Shown here piece after piece: positions 35,751 through 46,161 of a stretch of DNA of 64,000 bases. Source of the DNA: Streptomyces sp. NBC_00513. Lineage in GTDB: Bacteria > Actinomycetota > Actinomycetes > Streptomycetales > Streptomycetaceae. Within the stretch, counting starts at the first letter, position 1; each line of letters opens with the position of its first letter. The notes below the pieces were generated by a model that saw only the letters and a program-made list of their open reading frames with translations, made no database searches and had not been told where the DNA came from. The translations under genes were made by a program, and so were the position numbers. Where the stretch lies: contig NZ_CP107845.1 of assembly GCF_041431415.1 (NCBI RefSeq), forward strand, positions 1,178,001-1,242,000, written 5' to 3'.

Positions 35751-36446
35751 ATGTCCGAGGATCCGAACACGTCCGCCGGGGCGCCGATCAAGGTGTTCCT
35801 CCTTGATGACCACGAGGTGGTCCGGCGCGGGCTGCGAGACATCTTGGACGCAGAGCCGGACATCACGGTCGTGGGCGAAGCCGGAACGGCCGAGCAGGCG
35901 CTCGCCCGCGGGCCGGCGCTCCGTCCGGACGTTGCCGTACTCGACGTGCGGCTGCCCGACAGTGACGGCATCACCGTTTGCCGCGAGCTGCGCTCGCGCA
36001 TGCCGGGCCTGGCCTGTCTGATGCTGACCTCGTTCGACGACGAGGACGCCCTCCTGGACGCGATCATGGCAGGGGCTTCCGGCTACGTCCTGAAGCAGAT
36101 CAAGGGCACCGACCTGGTCTCGGCCGTACGCACCGTCGCCACCGGCCAGTCCATGCTGGACCCTGCGACCACCGCCCGCCTGATGCACTCCCTGCGCGAC
36201 CCGGAAACGGCGAAGGCACCGGAGGACGCCCGCCTGGCGGCTCTGTCGGAACGGGAGCGGGCTGTCCTGGACCTCATCGGCGAGGGCCTCACCAACCGGC
36301 AGATCGCCAAACAGCTCTACCTGTCGGAGAAGACGGTCAAGAACCACATCTCACGGCTCCTGGGCAAGCTCGGAGTGGAGCGGCGGGTCCAGGCGGCCGT
36401 GATCGCCGCCCAAGTGCACGAGCACGACGCCGGGACGGCGAAGTAG
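35751..36446 (+). CDS. NarL/FixJ-type response regulator, DevR/OsdR-like
   Basis: A 231-residue regulator. The receiver domain has the acidic pocket 'LLDDHE' and the phospho-acceptor Asp in '[13 protein letters not shown]'. The output domain is a LuxR-type helix-turn-helix ('LSERERAVLDLIGEGLTNRQ' and 'KTVKNHISRLLGKLGV'). It is close in sequence to a second regulator in this window (60669-61376) and to DevR of mycobacteria and OsdR of Streptomyces, which answer hypoxia and redox signals. The partner kinase gene is adjacent and convergent. An ATG with AGGGG upstream at 35751 was preferred over one 63 bases earlier. Confidence 0.9.
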   Translation: MSEDPNTSAGAPIKVFLLDDHEVVRRGLRDILDAEPDITVVGEAGTAEQALARGPALRPDVAVLDVRLPDSDGITVCRELRSRMPGLACLMLTSFDDEDALLDAIMAGASGYVLKQIKGTDLVSAVRTVATGQSMLDPATTARLMHSLRDPETAKAPEDARLAALSERERAVLDLIGEGLTNRQIAKQLYLSEKTVKNHISRLLGKLGVERRVQAAVIAAQVHEHDAGTAK

Positions 36447-36463
36447 CGGAAGACCGGCGACGG

Positions 36464-37210
36464 TCAGCGCGGTGGCGGGACCAGAGGTACCTGCCACTCC
36501 AGGCGAGTCCCCCGCTCCCCATCGCGCCGCGCTGCGGCCTCCATCTGGCCGTCGAGCCTTTCGGCACGCTCTGCCAGGTTCCGCAGTCCGCTGCGCCGAC
36601 CTCCCGTAGGCAGCCCGACGCCGTTATCGATCACGGTGACCGTCAGATTCCCGTCGGCCGCAACGATCGAGACTTCCGCCCGCGTGGCCTCGGCATGGCG
36701 GGCAACGTTGGTGAGAGCTTCCCCGACCACGGCGAGTGCCTCGTCCGCGACGGCCGACGGTACGTCGGTGTCGATCAGCCCCTCCACCCGCAGGGCCGGG
36801 GCGAAGCCGAGGGCCGCCGAAGCCTCATCCAGGGCTTGGGCCAGGCGGGACCGCATCTTGGACGCCTCACCGGGGGCCTCGTGTTCACGGAGTCCGAAGA
36901 TGGTCGATCGGATGATCTTGATGGTGGCGTCGAGGTCGTCCACTGCCCGCGCGAGGCGTTCGGACGCCTGGGGGTGGTCGACGAAGCGCTGGGCGCTCTG
37001 GAGGGTCATGCCGGTGGCGAAGAGGCGCTGGATGGCCAGGTCGTGCAGGTCGCGGGCGATACGGTCGTGGTCCTCCAGCAGGCTCATCTGTTCGGCGTCG
37101 TGGCGACGGTCGGCAAGCTCCAGTGCGAGGGCGGCCTGGCCCGCGAACCCCGGAAGCGCGGCGACCTCCGTGGTGGCGAATACGGGGCGGCCGTGCCGCC
37201 GGGCGAGCAT
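36464..37210 (-). CDS. C-terminal half of split GAF sensor kinase (DHp and ATPase)
   Basis: 248 residues. The phospho-acceptor His is H56 in 'IARDLHDLAIQRLF', followed by 'GMTLQ' and, at the C-terminus, a HATPase domain ('DNGVGLPTGGRRSGLRNLAER'). It lines up with the C-terminal part of the intact kinase at 57737-59455. It is in the same frame as the upstream 37220-38194 part, with only a TGA codon and three codons between. If made, it would start at the ATG at 37210, which has TGAGG upstream, so reinitiation is possible. The protein would lack the second GAF domain's end. Confidence 0.8.
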   Translation of the reverse strand: MLARRHGRPVFATTEVAALPGFAGQAALALELADRRHDAEQMSLLEDHDRIARDLHDLAIQRLFATGMTLQSAQRFVDHPQASERLARAVDDLDATIKIIRSTIFGLREHEAPGEASKMRSRLAQALDEASAALGFAPALRVEGLIDTDVPSAVADEALAVVGEALTNVARHAEATRAEVSIVAADGNLTVTVIDNGVGLPTGGRRSGLRNLAERAERLDGQMEAAARRDGERGTRLEWQVPLVPPPR

Positions 37211-37219
37211 CAGGACGCC

Positions 37220-38230
<1,011 letters not shown>

Positions 38231-38273
38231 TCACGTCCACGTTATCCCCGGCCGGATGGACCGGCCTTCCCAC

Positions 38274-38558
38274 TCAGTGGGAGGCCGTTGCGCCGTTCGG
38301 CCTCTCCTCGTGCCGCGGCGTGCCGGTTTCGTCGTGCAGGTGCCGGACGTGGGCGTCTGGGCCGGGGAAGAACACGCTGGTACGACCGGTGTCGGACCAG
38401 CGCACGTCGTACGGCGGGGTGCCGTCCTCATGATGCAGGGCGATGACTTCGCCGTCACGGCCGGGCTTTCCGATGGTGGGGCCGCCGACGACGATCTGGT
38501 CGCCCACCTCGGCGTGGGTCCCGTGCCCGTCCGCAGGTGAAGATGCGTTCATGGTCAT
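38274..38558 (-). CDS. DUF1918 domain protein
   Basis: A 94-residue protein with the DUF1918 core: 'AEVGDQIVVGGPTIGKPGRDGEVI' and 'PPYDVRWSDTGRTSVFFPGPDA'. The fold is a small barrel of unknown function, frequent near stress genes of Streptomyces. The ATG at 38558 overlaps the stop of the P-type ATPase (ATGA); a second ATG two codons on has the better-spaced AAAGG site. Confidence 0.8.
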   Translation of the reverse strand: MTMNASSPADGHGTHAEVGDQIVVGGPTIGKPGRDGEVIALHHEDGTPPYDVRWSDTGRTSVFFPGPDAHVRHLHDETGTPRHEERPNGATASH

Positions 38559-41131
38559 GCCTTTCTGTGGAATGCGCTGCGCAGGAGCCGGGCGGTGACG
38601 AATGCCGCGAGGGCTGCCGCGGTGGCCAGCCCTGCGCCGGCCCAGCCGACCGGCTGGGTGTCCAGCAGCGACTGCAGAGCGGGAACGTGCAGGGCAGCCA
38701 TTGCCAGGAGGGCGGAGGCCGCCACGGAAGCGGGGAGGGAGAGGTTCTGGGTAGTGAGCAGTCGGGCCCGCAGACCCAGGGCCACGCCCAGCTGGGCGCC
38801 GAGCAGTGACAGGAAGAGCACGCTCTGCCAGGGCAGGTCCATGGCGCGCGCGCCAATGCCGCCGATCAGGCTGAATGCCGTCACGGCCACGGCCAGGATG
38901 AGGAGGCGTTGCCACACACCTGCGGCCAGGATGTGCTGTCCCGGCGGTCGGGGCGGGCGCCGCATCGCCTCAGGTGCGGCCGGCTCGGCGCCCATGGCCA
39001 CGCCGGTCAGGCCGTGGGTGAGGAGGTTGATCCACAGGATTTGCCCCGCCCGCAGCGGTAGGGTCAGGCCGAGCAGGGGACCTGCCAGCATCACGAGGAT
39101 CTCGGCGGTTCCGCCGGCCATGGCGTAGACGAGGAAGCGCCGGATGTTGTCGTAGACGCGGCGGCCTTCCTCGACGGCCGTGACCACGGTGGAGAGCTCG
39201 TCGTCCGTGAGGACGAGGTCGGCGGCCTGGCGGGCCACCTCCGTGCCGCGGGCGCCCATGGCGACGCCGATGTCCGCCTGGCGGAGGGCGGGGCCGTCAT
39301 TGACGCCGTCCCCGGTCATCGCGGTCACGGCACCGCGGGCACGCCAGGCGTGGACGATGTCCAGCTTCTGCTGTGGATCGGTCCGGGCGAAGACGCGGAC
39401 CGCGGTCAGGTCGGTGTCCGGTGCTGCGGCCAGCTCGGGTCCGATGACGACCGTATCGGCTGAACCCTCCTCGACGAGTCCGATGCGTACGGCGATGGCG
39501 TGGGCGGTCGCGGGGTGGTCGCCGGTGATCATGACCGGTGTGATGCCCGCGGCGCGGCAGGCTGCCAAGGTGGCGGCGGCTGCCGCTTTCGGCGGATCGC
39601 TGATGGCGATCAGGCCGAGAAGGCTCAGTCCCTGTTCCGTCTCGGTCGCAGGCGGATGCCACTGGAGCCGTTCGGTGCCCGCCACCGCGAGGACCCTGAA
39701 CCCGTGCGAGGCCAGCTCGGCGGCCTGCTGGCGGGCCTGGTCCAGGACTTCGGCCGACTCGGCGAGCACCGCGGGAACCAGGACGGCCTCGGGCGCCCCT
39801 TTGAGGCAGACCAGAACGTTGCCGTCCGGCAGGTGGTGGAGGGTGGTCATCCGTTTGCGCAGGCTGTCGAAGGGGGCTTCTCCGGTCCGGGGGCAGTCCC
39901 GGTGCAGCTCGGCAGGGTCGGGGCAGCCGGCCTTGGCAGCGGCTGCCAGCAGTGCGGCCTCCATGGGATCGCCCACGGCCGTCCATACGTCTGAACCGCT
40001 CTGGGGCGGTTTCAGGCTCGCGTCGTTGCACAGGGCTGCCGTGGTGAGGAGCTCCTGCAGCGGGCGGAGCTGCTCGGGCGTCAGGGAGCGTCCGGAACGG
40101 GTCAGGGCTCCGTGGGGTTCGTATCCGCTGCCGGACACGTCCGCGGCTCCGGACGGCGTCCACACGCGCTGAACGACCATGCGGCCCTCGGTGAGGGTTC
40201 CGGTCTTGTCCGTGGCCAGCACGCTCACCGAGCCCAGCGTCTCGACCGCAGGCAGGCGTCGGACCAGGGCGCCCCGGGCCGCCATACGTCTGGCTCCGAG
40301 AGCGAGGGCGAGGGTGACCACTGCGGGCAGGGACTCGGGCACCGCGGCGACGGCCAGGCTGATGGCGGTGACCGCCATCGTGCTCACGCCGAGACCGCGG
40401 ACGAGGCCCAGGGCGAAGAACAGCACGCACAGGGCGAGGGTGACGGCGGCCAGAACGCGGCCGAGGGAGGCGAGGCGGCGCTGGAGCGGTGTCGGCTCGT
40501 GGCCCCCGTCGAGGAGGGCTGCGATCCGGCCGAGGGCGCTGGCGGATCCTGTGGCGGTGGCGGTCGCGACACCCCGCCCGCGCACCACGACGGTGCCGGC
40601 GCTGACCGTGTCACCCGTGGTCTTGGCGACGGGTTCCGATTCGCCGGTGAGCATGGACTCGTCCATCAGGAGAGCGGACGCCTCGGCGAGATCGGCATCT
40701 GCGGCGACGATGTCTCCCTCACCGAGCAGCAGGCTGTCACCCGGCACCACGAGTGCTGCCGACAGTTCGTAGGCGGCGCCGTCACGCAGTACCCGGGCAC
40801 GCGGGGCCGAGAGAGCGGAGAGCGCGGCGACCGCGTGGTCCGCCCGTACCTCCTGGGTGACGCCCACCGTCGTGTTGAAGACGACCACCAGGCCGATGAC
40901 GACAGCGTCCGGGTGATCGCCGATCGCGATGGTCAGCAGTGCGGCACCGAGCAGCACCATGATCAGCGGGTCACGCAGCTGCGCCAGCACTCGACGGTGG
41001 AGGGGTGTGGGCCGTGGCGGTTCCACCTCGTTGCGGCCGTACTGGACCAGTCGGTGTTCGGCCTCGGCCTGTGTCAGCCCTGTCGGGGCCGAGGAGCCGA
41101 CAGGCGGCGTGTCGATCGCGCGGCTGGTCAT
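38555..41131 (-). CDS. Cation-transporting P-type ATPase (P2 type, CtpF-like)
   Basis: An 858-residue pump. It has the actuator loop 'TGESEPV', the phosphorylation site 'DKTGTLTEG', the hinge 'GDGVNDGPALRQADIG', and about ten hydrophobic helices. The 'VPESLPAVVTLALALG' segment in helix 4 is that of Ca2+/Na+-type P2 pumps. The DosR-controlled CtpF of mycobacteria is of this type, which supports a place in the same regulon. It is last-but-one in a minus-strand operon with two USP genes and the DUF1918 gene. Confidence 0.92.
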   Translation of the reverse strand: MTSRAIDTPPVGSSAPTGLTQAEAEHRLVQYGRNEVEPPRPTPLHRRVLAQLRDPLIMVLLGAALLTIAIGDHPDAVVIGLVVVFNTTVGVTQEVRADHAVAALSALSAPRARVLRDGAAYELSAALVVPGDSLLLGEGDIVAADADLAEASALLMDESMLTGESEPVAKTTGDTVSAGTVVVRGRGVATATATGSASALGRIAALLDGGHEPTPLQRRLASLGRVLAAVTLALCVLFFALGLVRGLGVSTMAVTAISLAVAAVPESLPAVVTLALALGARRMAARGALVRRLPAVETLGSVSVLATDKTGTLTEGRMVVQRVWTPSGAADVSGSGYEPHGALTRSGRSLTPEQLRPLQELLTTAALCNDASLKPPQSGSDVWTAVGDPMEAALLAAAAKAGCPDPAELHRDCPRTGEAPFDSLRKRMTTLHHLPDGNVLVCLKGAPEAVLVPAVLAESAEVLDQARQQAAELASHGFRVLAVAGTERLQWHPPATETEQGLSLLGLIAISDPPKAAAAATLAACRAAGITPVMITGDHPATAHAIAVRIGLVEEGSADTVVIGPELAAAPDTDLTAVRVFARTDPQQKLDIVHAWRARGAVTAMTGDGVNDGPALRQADIGVAMGARGTEVARQAADLVLTDDELSTVVTAVEEGRRVYDNIRRFLVYAMAGGTAEILVMLAGPLLGLTLPLRAGQILWINLLTHGLTGVAMGAEPAAPEAMRRPPRPPGQHILAAGVWQRLLILAVAVTAFSLIGGIGARAMDLPWQSVLFLSLLGAQLGVALGLRARLLTTQNLSLPASVAASALLAMAALHVPALQSLLDTQPVGWAGAGLATAAALAAFVTARLLRSAFHRKA

Positions 41132-41138
41132 GGCGCGC

Positions 41139-42002
41139 TCATTCGGTGGGGATGGTGATCACCGGGCAGTGCGCACGGTGCAGGAGGCCATGGACGACGG
41201 ATCCAATCCGCATGCCGGTGTAGCCGCCGCGGCCGCGGCGGCCCACGACGACGGCCAGGGCGTGCTCGGCGGCCCGGGCCAGTTCCTCGACGGGGTGGCC
41301 GGTGAGGACCTCGTGCGTCACATGCACGTCCGGGTACTTCTCGGACAGGCCGGCGGTGGCCTCGGAGAGCAAGGTGCGCTGGGCCTGCAGCGCTACCTCC
41401 TCGTCGTCCAGCATGATGAGCGGCGGCTGCCACACGCAGACGACCCGCAGCGCAGCCCCCCGAAGGTCGGCCTCGTCGAAGGCGAAGGCCAGCGCGGCAG
41501 TGGCGGACGCGCTGCCGTCGATACCCGCGACGACGTAGGGCGGCTGCTGGCTGATGTGCTCGGCGTCGCCCACGACGACGACCGGGCAATCGGCCTGGGC
41601 GGTGACGGGGACCACGAGCGAACCGGCACTGAAGAACTCGGCGGTGCGGCTCAGGTGCCGGGATCCGAGGACGATCATGCGGGCGTCCCGCGCCGCACGA
41701 CCCAGGACGGGAGCCGGGAAACCGCCGAGCAGATCACCGGTGACGCTCACCTCGGGATGGCGGTCACGTACCCAGTTGCACGCTTGTCCGAGTCGGTCGG
41801 ATCCGGCCTGTCGCAGGGCCGTCTGGCCGGGGGTGTCATCGACGTGATGGGTGTCGTGCTGGGGCGGTACCGCGAGCACCAGGCGCAGCGGGAGCCGACG
41901 CCGTTGTGCCTCGTCGGCAGCCCAGGCCAGGGAAAGGTGCCAGTCCCGGACCGGGTCGATGCCCACGACGATGTCGCGGGATCCTGCCTGGCGGGTGGTC
42001 AT
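41139..42002 (-). CDS. Universal stress protein, two-domain
   Basis: A 287-residue tandem USP. Each half has a nucleotide-binding pattern: 'VVGIDPVRDWHLSLAWAADEA' with 'IVLGSRHL', and 'VAGIDGSASATAALAFAFDEA' with 'VVVGRRGRGGYTGMRIGSVVHGLL'. The second half fits the ATP-binding G-2x-G-9x-G(S/T) motif best. Seven bases separate it from the ATPase. In mycobacteria such proteins are typical DosR targets. Confidence 0.92.
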   Translation of the reverse strand: MTTRQAGSRDIVVGIDPVRDWHLSLAWAADEAQRRRLPLRLVLAVPPQHDTHHVDDTPGQTALRQAGSDRLGQACNWVRDRHPEVSVTGDLLGGFPAPVLGRAARDARMIVLGSRHLSRTAEFFSAGSLVVPVTAQADCPVVVVGDAEHISQQPPYVVAGIDGSASATAALAFAFDEADLRGAALRVVCVWQPPLIMLDDEEVALQAQRTLLSEATAGLSEKYPDVHVTHEVLTGHPVEELARAAEHALAVVVGRRGRGGYTGMRIGSVVHGLLHRAHCPVITIPTE

Positions 42003-42907
42003 GACTGGCTCCCGAAGTCGCTGCCGGTCCGGGGGATGAGGAGGACGGGGCAGTGGGCGTGGTGCAGCAGGCTGTGCGTGGCCTTGCCCAGGTTGCGGGC
42101 GAGTCCGAGGGGCCCCGGGACCCGTCGGCCGCCCATGACGAGCAGGTCGGCGTGCCGGGACGCCTCGACCAGGACACCAGCCACGGAGACGCTCTTCTCC
42201 GCATCGGCCCGTACCTCCAGGTCGGGGAACTCGCCGCGGACCACGTCCGCGACGGCCCGCAGGGCCTCCGCGTGCCCGCTCGCGATCTCGTCGACGCCGT
42301 CGAGCATGCTGACCACCTCACCCACGGACTGGAGCACGTTCCACACGTGCAGCAGCCGCAGCGAGGCCTTGTGCAGCTCCGCCTCCTTGGCGGCGTACCG
42401 GGCGATCAGGAGGTCGTGCTCATCGCGGATCGCCGCGAGGACCGTGCCGGTCTCCTCGGCCCCGTCGATGCCTCGGACGACGATGACGGGCGTCATGGCG
42501 ATGGCCGCGGTGTCCAGTCCGACCGAGCCGAGCATGAGGGAGTTGAACCCGCCCAGGCCGCGGTTGCCCACCACGACCGTGCCGTGGAGCCCACCGGCCC
42601 GGTGCAGGCTGTCGACGGCGCCCGCGCGGCTGAATTCGGTGGTCACGGTCAGCCCGGGGTACTCGGCCGACACAGCCTTCGCCGTGTCGTCCAGGAGCGC
42701 CCGACCGTTGACGCGTACCCGTTCGATGGTCTCCGCCGACAGGTACAAGGCACTGCCGTCGGTGTCGGCGCCGTAGACGATGTGCAGGGGACGGTCACGG
42801 CGCACAGCTTCCTTGGCCGCCCACAGGGCGGCGGCGCGCGCCGACTCCGAGCCGTCCTCGCCGACGATGACCGAGCTGGTGTCCGGAGTGCGGAATGTGC
42901 TTTCCAC
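41999..42907 (-). CDS. Universal stress protein, two-domain
   Basis: A 302-residue tandem USP. The N-terminal half has 'VVGNRGLGGFNSLMLGSVG', a complete ATP-binding motif. The C-terminal half has 'LVMGGRRVPGPLGLARNLGKATHSLL', which is less regular. The GTG at 42907 (behind GGGAGAA) is preferred over a GTG at 42940, whose ribosome site is too close. The stop overlaps the next USP start. Head gene of the operon that begins next to three DosR-type boxes. Confidence 0.9.
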   Translation of the reverse strand: MESTFRTPDTSSVIVGEDGSESARAAALWAAKEAVRRDRPLHIVYGADTDGSALYLSAETIERVRVNGRALLDDTAKAVSAEYPGLTVTTEFSRAGAVDSLHRAGGLHGTVVVGNRGLGGFNSLMLGSVGLDTAAIAMTPVIVVRGIDGAEETGTVLAAIRDEHDLLIARYAAKEAELHKASLRLLHVWNVLQSVGEVVSMLDGVDEIASGHAEALRAVADVVRGEFPDLEVRADAEKSVSVAGVLVEASRHADLLVMGGRRVPGPLGLARNLGKATHSLLHHAHCPVLLIPRTGSDFGSQS

Positions 42908-42995
42908 GATTTCTCCCAACCGAGAGCCGATGAGGGACACCCCTCACCCTGGCACCGTCGACGCCCTGGGAAGAGGGCCGCCCGGGACCCCAGGC

Positions 42996-43069
42996 GGGAC
43001 CAAAGGTCCCCACCCGTCGCGGCCCGGCACCCCGGACCCCTACGGCCCCTGGACGGGACCGTTCGGCCC
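42996..43069. promoter_or_regulatory. Three DosR/OsdR-type boxes in the USP/CBS divergent promoter
   Basis: GGGACCAAAGGTCCC at 42996-43010 is a perfect palindrome around one base and is the closest in this window to the mycobacterial DosR box. A weaker match lies at 43034-43049 (GGACCCCTACGGCCCC). A third, GGGACCGTTCGGCCC, is at 43055-43069. They lie between the divergent genes starting at 42907 and 43158. Confidence 0.7.
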
Positions 43070-43157
43070 TCGCTCCCCAGCGGTCACCGGCGGATGGTTG
43101 GGGGCACACCCACATCGAACATCAGCCTCGCGTGACACAGCGGAACAGGAGGGCCTC

Positions 43158-43823
43158 ATGAAGCGCCTCAAGGTGGCGGACCTGATGACTGACGAGGTCG
43201 TCTCCGTGGCCCCGGGCACCGGCTTCAAGGACGTGGCGAAGCTCCTCGCCCAGTACGACATCTCCGGAGTCCCCGTCCTGGACGACGAGGACCGCGTGGT
43301 GGGCGTCGTCTCGCAGACCGACCTGCTGGCCCACACAGTGTCGGGCTCCCATCCCGCCGAGCAGGGCATCACAGCGGCTGGGCCGCCTACCGCGGGTGAC
43401 GTCATGTCCGTGCCCGCGGTCACCGTCCACGCCGAAGAGACAGTGGCTGACGCCGCCCGGCTGATGACCCGCCGGAGTATCGAACGCCTCCCCGTCGTGG
43501 ACGTGGAGGACCGGCTCGTCGGCATCGTCACCCGCCGGGACCTGCTCCGCATGTTCCTGCGCCCGGACTCCGAAATACGCCGACGTGTCACCGGCGAGGT
43601 CCTCACGGAGGTGCTCGGTGTGCCGCCCGGTGACATCGACGTCCACGTGGTGGACGGGATCGTCACCCTGGGCGGCCAGGTCGCGCGCCGGAGTCAGCTC
43701 CCCGCACTACTCAGCCTCGTCGAACGGCTCGACGGGGTCGTCGCCGTGGCATCACGCGTCACCGCCCGTACCGACGACACGGCAACCCACGCGGACCACG
43801 CCCGGCACGCAATGCCGTGGTGA
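43158..43823 (+). CDS. CBS-pair protein with BON domain
   Basis: A 221-residue paralogue of the protein at 35022: CBS pair ('ISGVPVLDDEDRVVGVVSQTDLL' and 'IERLPVVDVEDRLVGIVTRRDLL'), then a BON-like region ('VHVVDGIVTLGGQVARR') and a His-rich tail ('THADHARHAMPW'). AGGAGG precedes the ATG. First gene of a plus-strand run with a USP, two more CBS proteins, a USP and an Acg-like protein. Confidence 0.9.
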   Translation: MKRLKVADLMTDEVVSVAPGTGFKDVAKLLAQYDISGVPVLDDEDRVVGVVSQTDLLAHTVSGSHPAEQGITAAGPPTAGDVMSVPAVTVHAEETVADAARLMTRRSIERLPVVDVEDRLVGIVTRRDLLRMFLRPDSEIRRRVTGEVLTEVLGVPPGDIDVHVVDGIVTLGGQVARRSQLPALLSLVERLDGVVAVASRVTARTDDTATHADHARHAMPW

Positions 43824-43856
43824 TGAGCGCCGGACCGGACGAAGGGAATCGCAGCC

Positions 43857-44726
43857 ATGAAGAACCACGTGACCGTCGGAGTCGACGGCTCCGCGGAGAG
43901 CCGGGCAGCCGCACGCTGGGCCGCACAGGAGGCCGTTTTGCGGCAGGTGCCGTTGCGCCTCGTGCACGCCGTCGACTGGCCCCTGGACCCGGTGTTCCCC
44001 GGCCTGGGCCGCCAGGACGTGGACCGCTGGGCGGACCAGGCCCTGACCGAAGCCGCGCAGGAGCTGCACGGGCGCCACCCGAACTTGGAGATCACGACCC
44101 GCTGCCTGACAGCACGGCCGGCCGCCGCCCTCGCGGCCGAGGCCGCCGATGCCGGGTTGCTGGTCCTGGGATCGCGCGGCCTGGGCGGCCTGGTCGGCTT
44201 CATCGTCGGCTCGGTCGCCATGTCCACCCTGGTCGCGACCGACACGCCGGTCGTTCTCGTTCGCGTCGCTGACGACCGGGACGGCCCGGGCACGGACTCC
44301 AGCCCCGAGGTCGTCGTGGGGGTCGACATCCACGAAGCGTGCGACCGCGTCCTCACCTTCGCTTTCGAAGAGGCGGACCGGCGCGACTGCCCGCTGCGGG
44401 CTGTCCACGGCTGGAAGATGCCAGCTGCCTACAGCTACGTCCCCTTCTTCGACCCGGACAACGAACGGGACATCGGCAGGAGCGTCACACACATGGTGGA
44501 CGACATGCTGCTGCCCTGGCGGCACAAGTTCCCCGACGTGAACGTCAGCCACAGCGTGTTCATGGGATCCGCGGGCGATCATCTCGTCCGGGCCGCGCAG
44601 GGCGCACAACTCGTCGTCGTGGGACGCCATGTGCGCCGCTCCGTCCTCGGCGGGCACCTGGGCTCGGTCGCCCACGCGGTCCTGCACCACGCAGCAGCCC
44701 CCGTGGCAGTCATCGCCCACGGCTGA
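43857..44726 (+). CDS. Universal stress protein, two-domain
   Basis: A 289-residue tandem USP with 'VGVDGSAESRAAARWAAQEA' and 'LVLGSRGLGGLVGFIVGSV' in the first half, and 'VVVGRHVRRSVLGGHLGSVAHAVL' in the second. It is 33 bases behind the CBS gene. Similar in sequence and length to the USPs at 46162 and 61436, which points to duplication within the cluster. Confidence 0.92.
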   Translation: MKNHVTVGVDGSAESRAAARWAAQEAVLRQVPLRLVHAVDWPLDPVFPGLGRQDVDRWADQALTEAAQELHGRHPNLEITTRCLTARPAAALAAEAADAGLLVLGSRGLGGLVGFIVGSVAMSTLVATDTPVVLVRVADDRDGPGTDSSPEVVVGVDIHEACDRVLTFAFEEADRRDCPLRAVHGWKMPAAYSYVPFFDPDNERDIGRSVTHMVDDMLLPWRHKFPDVNVSHSVFMGSAGDHLVRAAQGAQLVVVGRHVRRSVLGGHLGSVAHAVLHHAAAPVAVIAHG

Positions 44727-44838
44727 AGGAGCGGTACCGGGGCGGAACCCGCCTCGAATCCCCCGGACGGCACTACCCACGGACGGGTCGCCCTTCAGAC
44801 CATCACGAGTACCGGCCGCTTCATCGAGGAGGAAGGCC

Positions 44839-45441
44839 ATGAAGCACCTGCGCAGCGTCGAGGACGTCATGACACACGCCGTGATCTCCGTCGACCAAGG
44901 AACCGCGTTCAAGGACATCGTGGAAGCGCTGCGGATGTGGAACGTCAGCGCGCTCCCCGTCCTGGCACAAGACGGACAGGTGGTCGGCGTCGTCTCCGAA
45001 GCCGACCTGCTGCTCAAGCCCCAAGGAACCGACACGGCCCACGACACCACCGCCGAGCAGCTGATGACCCGCCCGGCAGTGACCGTCACGAAGGACGCCA
45101 CCATCCCCGCCGCGGCGCGTCTGATGGCCCGCGGGCACCTCAAGCGCCTTCCCGTGGTCGACGGCGACGGCCGCCTCGTCGGCGTCGTCAGCCGCGGCGA
45201 CCTGCTCAAGGTCTTCCTGCGGCCGGACGAAGACATCGGTGCCGAGATCCGCGAATTGATCATGTACCAGCTGATCCCGCACGGTTCCGCCGAAGTACAC
45301 GTCCACGTCGCCAACGGCATCGTCTACCTCAACGGATCGCTGCCTGACCCCGCCATGGAAGACGTCGTCGTACGCGCCGCCGGCACCGTACCGGGCGTCA
45401 TCGACGTCAAGACGGATTTCACCGTCCCCGTCTCCGCATGA
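44839..45441 (+). CDS. CBS-pair protein with BON domain
   Basis: A 200-residue CBS-pair protein: 'VSALPVLAQDGQVVGVVSEADLL' and 'LKRLPVVDGDGRLVGVVSRGDLL', then BON-like 'VHVANGIVYLNGSLPD'. An AGGAGG-type site precedes the ATG. Thirteen bases separate it from the next CBS gene; the two are probably a recent tandem duplication and might form a heterodimer. Confidence 0.9.
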   Translation: MKHLRSVEDVMTHAVISVDQGTAFKDIVEALRMWNVSALPVLAQDGQVVGVVSEADLLLKPQGTDTAHDTTAEQLMTRPAVTVTKDATIPAAARLMARGHLKRLPVVDGDGRLVGVVSRGDLLKVFLRPDEDIGAEIRELIMYQLIPHGSAEVHVHVANGIVYLNGSLPDPAMEDVVVRAAGTVPGVIDVKTDFTVPVSA

Positions 45442-45454
45442 GGGCATCTCCGCC

Positions 45455-46051
45455 ATGAGGCACCGCAGCATCGCGGACCTGATGACGCCCACCGCCGTCA
45501 CCGTCCGGCGCACGACCGCATTCAAGGAGATCGCCAGGCTCCTGAAGGAGTTCGACATCACCGCCGTGCCCGTGGTCGACGAAACCGGGCACCCGGTCGG
45601 CGTCGTCTCCGAAGCCGACCTTCTCCGCCGACGGCCCGCCGGTGGTGCGGCGACGGCCGAGGAGCTGATGACGAGCCCGGCCGTCACGGCCCGACCCGAG
45701 TGGAGCGTGGTCCGCGCGGCCCGGGTCATGCAGCGCCACCGGGTCAAGCGGCTACCGGTCGTCGATGAGGAAGGCCGCGTGGTCGGCGTCCTCAGTCGTA
45801 GCGATCTGATCCAGCTCTTCCTCCGCCGCGACCACGCGATACAGGAAGAGATCCTCGAGGACGTCCTCACCCGGACTCTCCACCTGGCTCCTTCGGCCAT
45901 CACCGTCGAAGTCGACGACGGCCTGGTGACGCTCAGCGGCACCATGCCGCAGCCCGGGCTGCTGCCCGTGGTGGTGCGTCTTTGCCAGAGCGTCGACGGG
46001 GTCGTCGACGTCGACAACAGACTGACCTGCGCCGAATCCGAGTCGAGCTGA
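45455..46051 (+). CDS. CBS-pair protein with BON domain
   Basis: A 198-residue CBS-pair protein: 'ITAVPVVDETGHPVGVVSEADLL' and 'VKRLPVVDEEGRVVGVLSRSDLI', then BON-like 'VEVDDGLVTLSGTMPQ'. Fourth member of its kind in the window. It is followed by a 110-base gap with two DosR-type boxes. Confidence 0.9.
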   Translation: MRHRSIADLMTPTAVTVRRTTAFKEIARLLKEFDITAVPVVDETGHPVGVVSEADLLRRRPAGGAATAEELMTSPAVTARPEWSVVRAARVMQRHRVKRLPVVDEEGRVVGVLSRSDLIQLFLRRDHAIQEEILEDVLTRTLHLAPSAITVEVDDGLVTLSGTMPQPGLLPVVVRLCQSVDGVVDVDNRLTCAESESS

Positions 46052-46063
46052 GTAAGCAAGCAG

Positions 46064-46097
46064 GGGCCGGTCGGTCCCCGGATGGGCCGCTCGGTCC
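46064..46097. promoter_or_regulatory. Two DosR/OsdR-type boxes before the USP gene
   Basis: GGGCCGGTCGGTCCC at 46064-46078 and GGGCCGCTCGGTCC at 46084-46097 lie about 65-100 bases upstream of the USP start, a normal activator position. Confidence 0.6.
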
Positions 46098-46161
46098 TTC
46101 CCAGGGCACGACAAGCGGACGAGGCTGAGAGAAGCCGACCATACGACCCGGGAGGAACACC

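Noticed and set aside
38240..38275. A 'ggccggatggaccggcc' element upstream of the split kinase as another DosR-type box
   Set aside because: It lacks the GGGNCC outer triplets and is as easily explained by GC content; not counted among the boxes.
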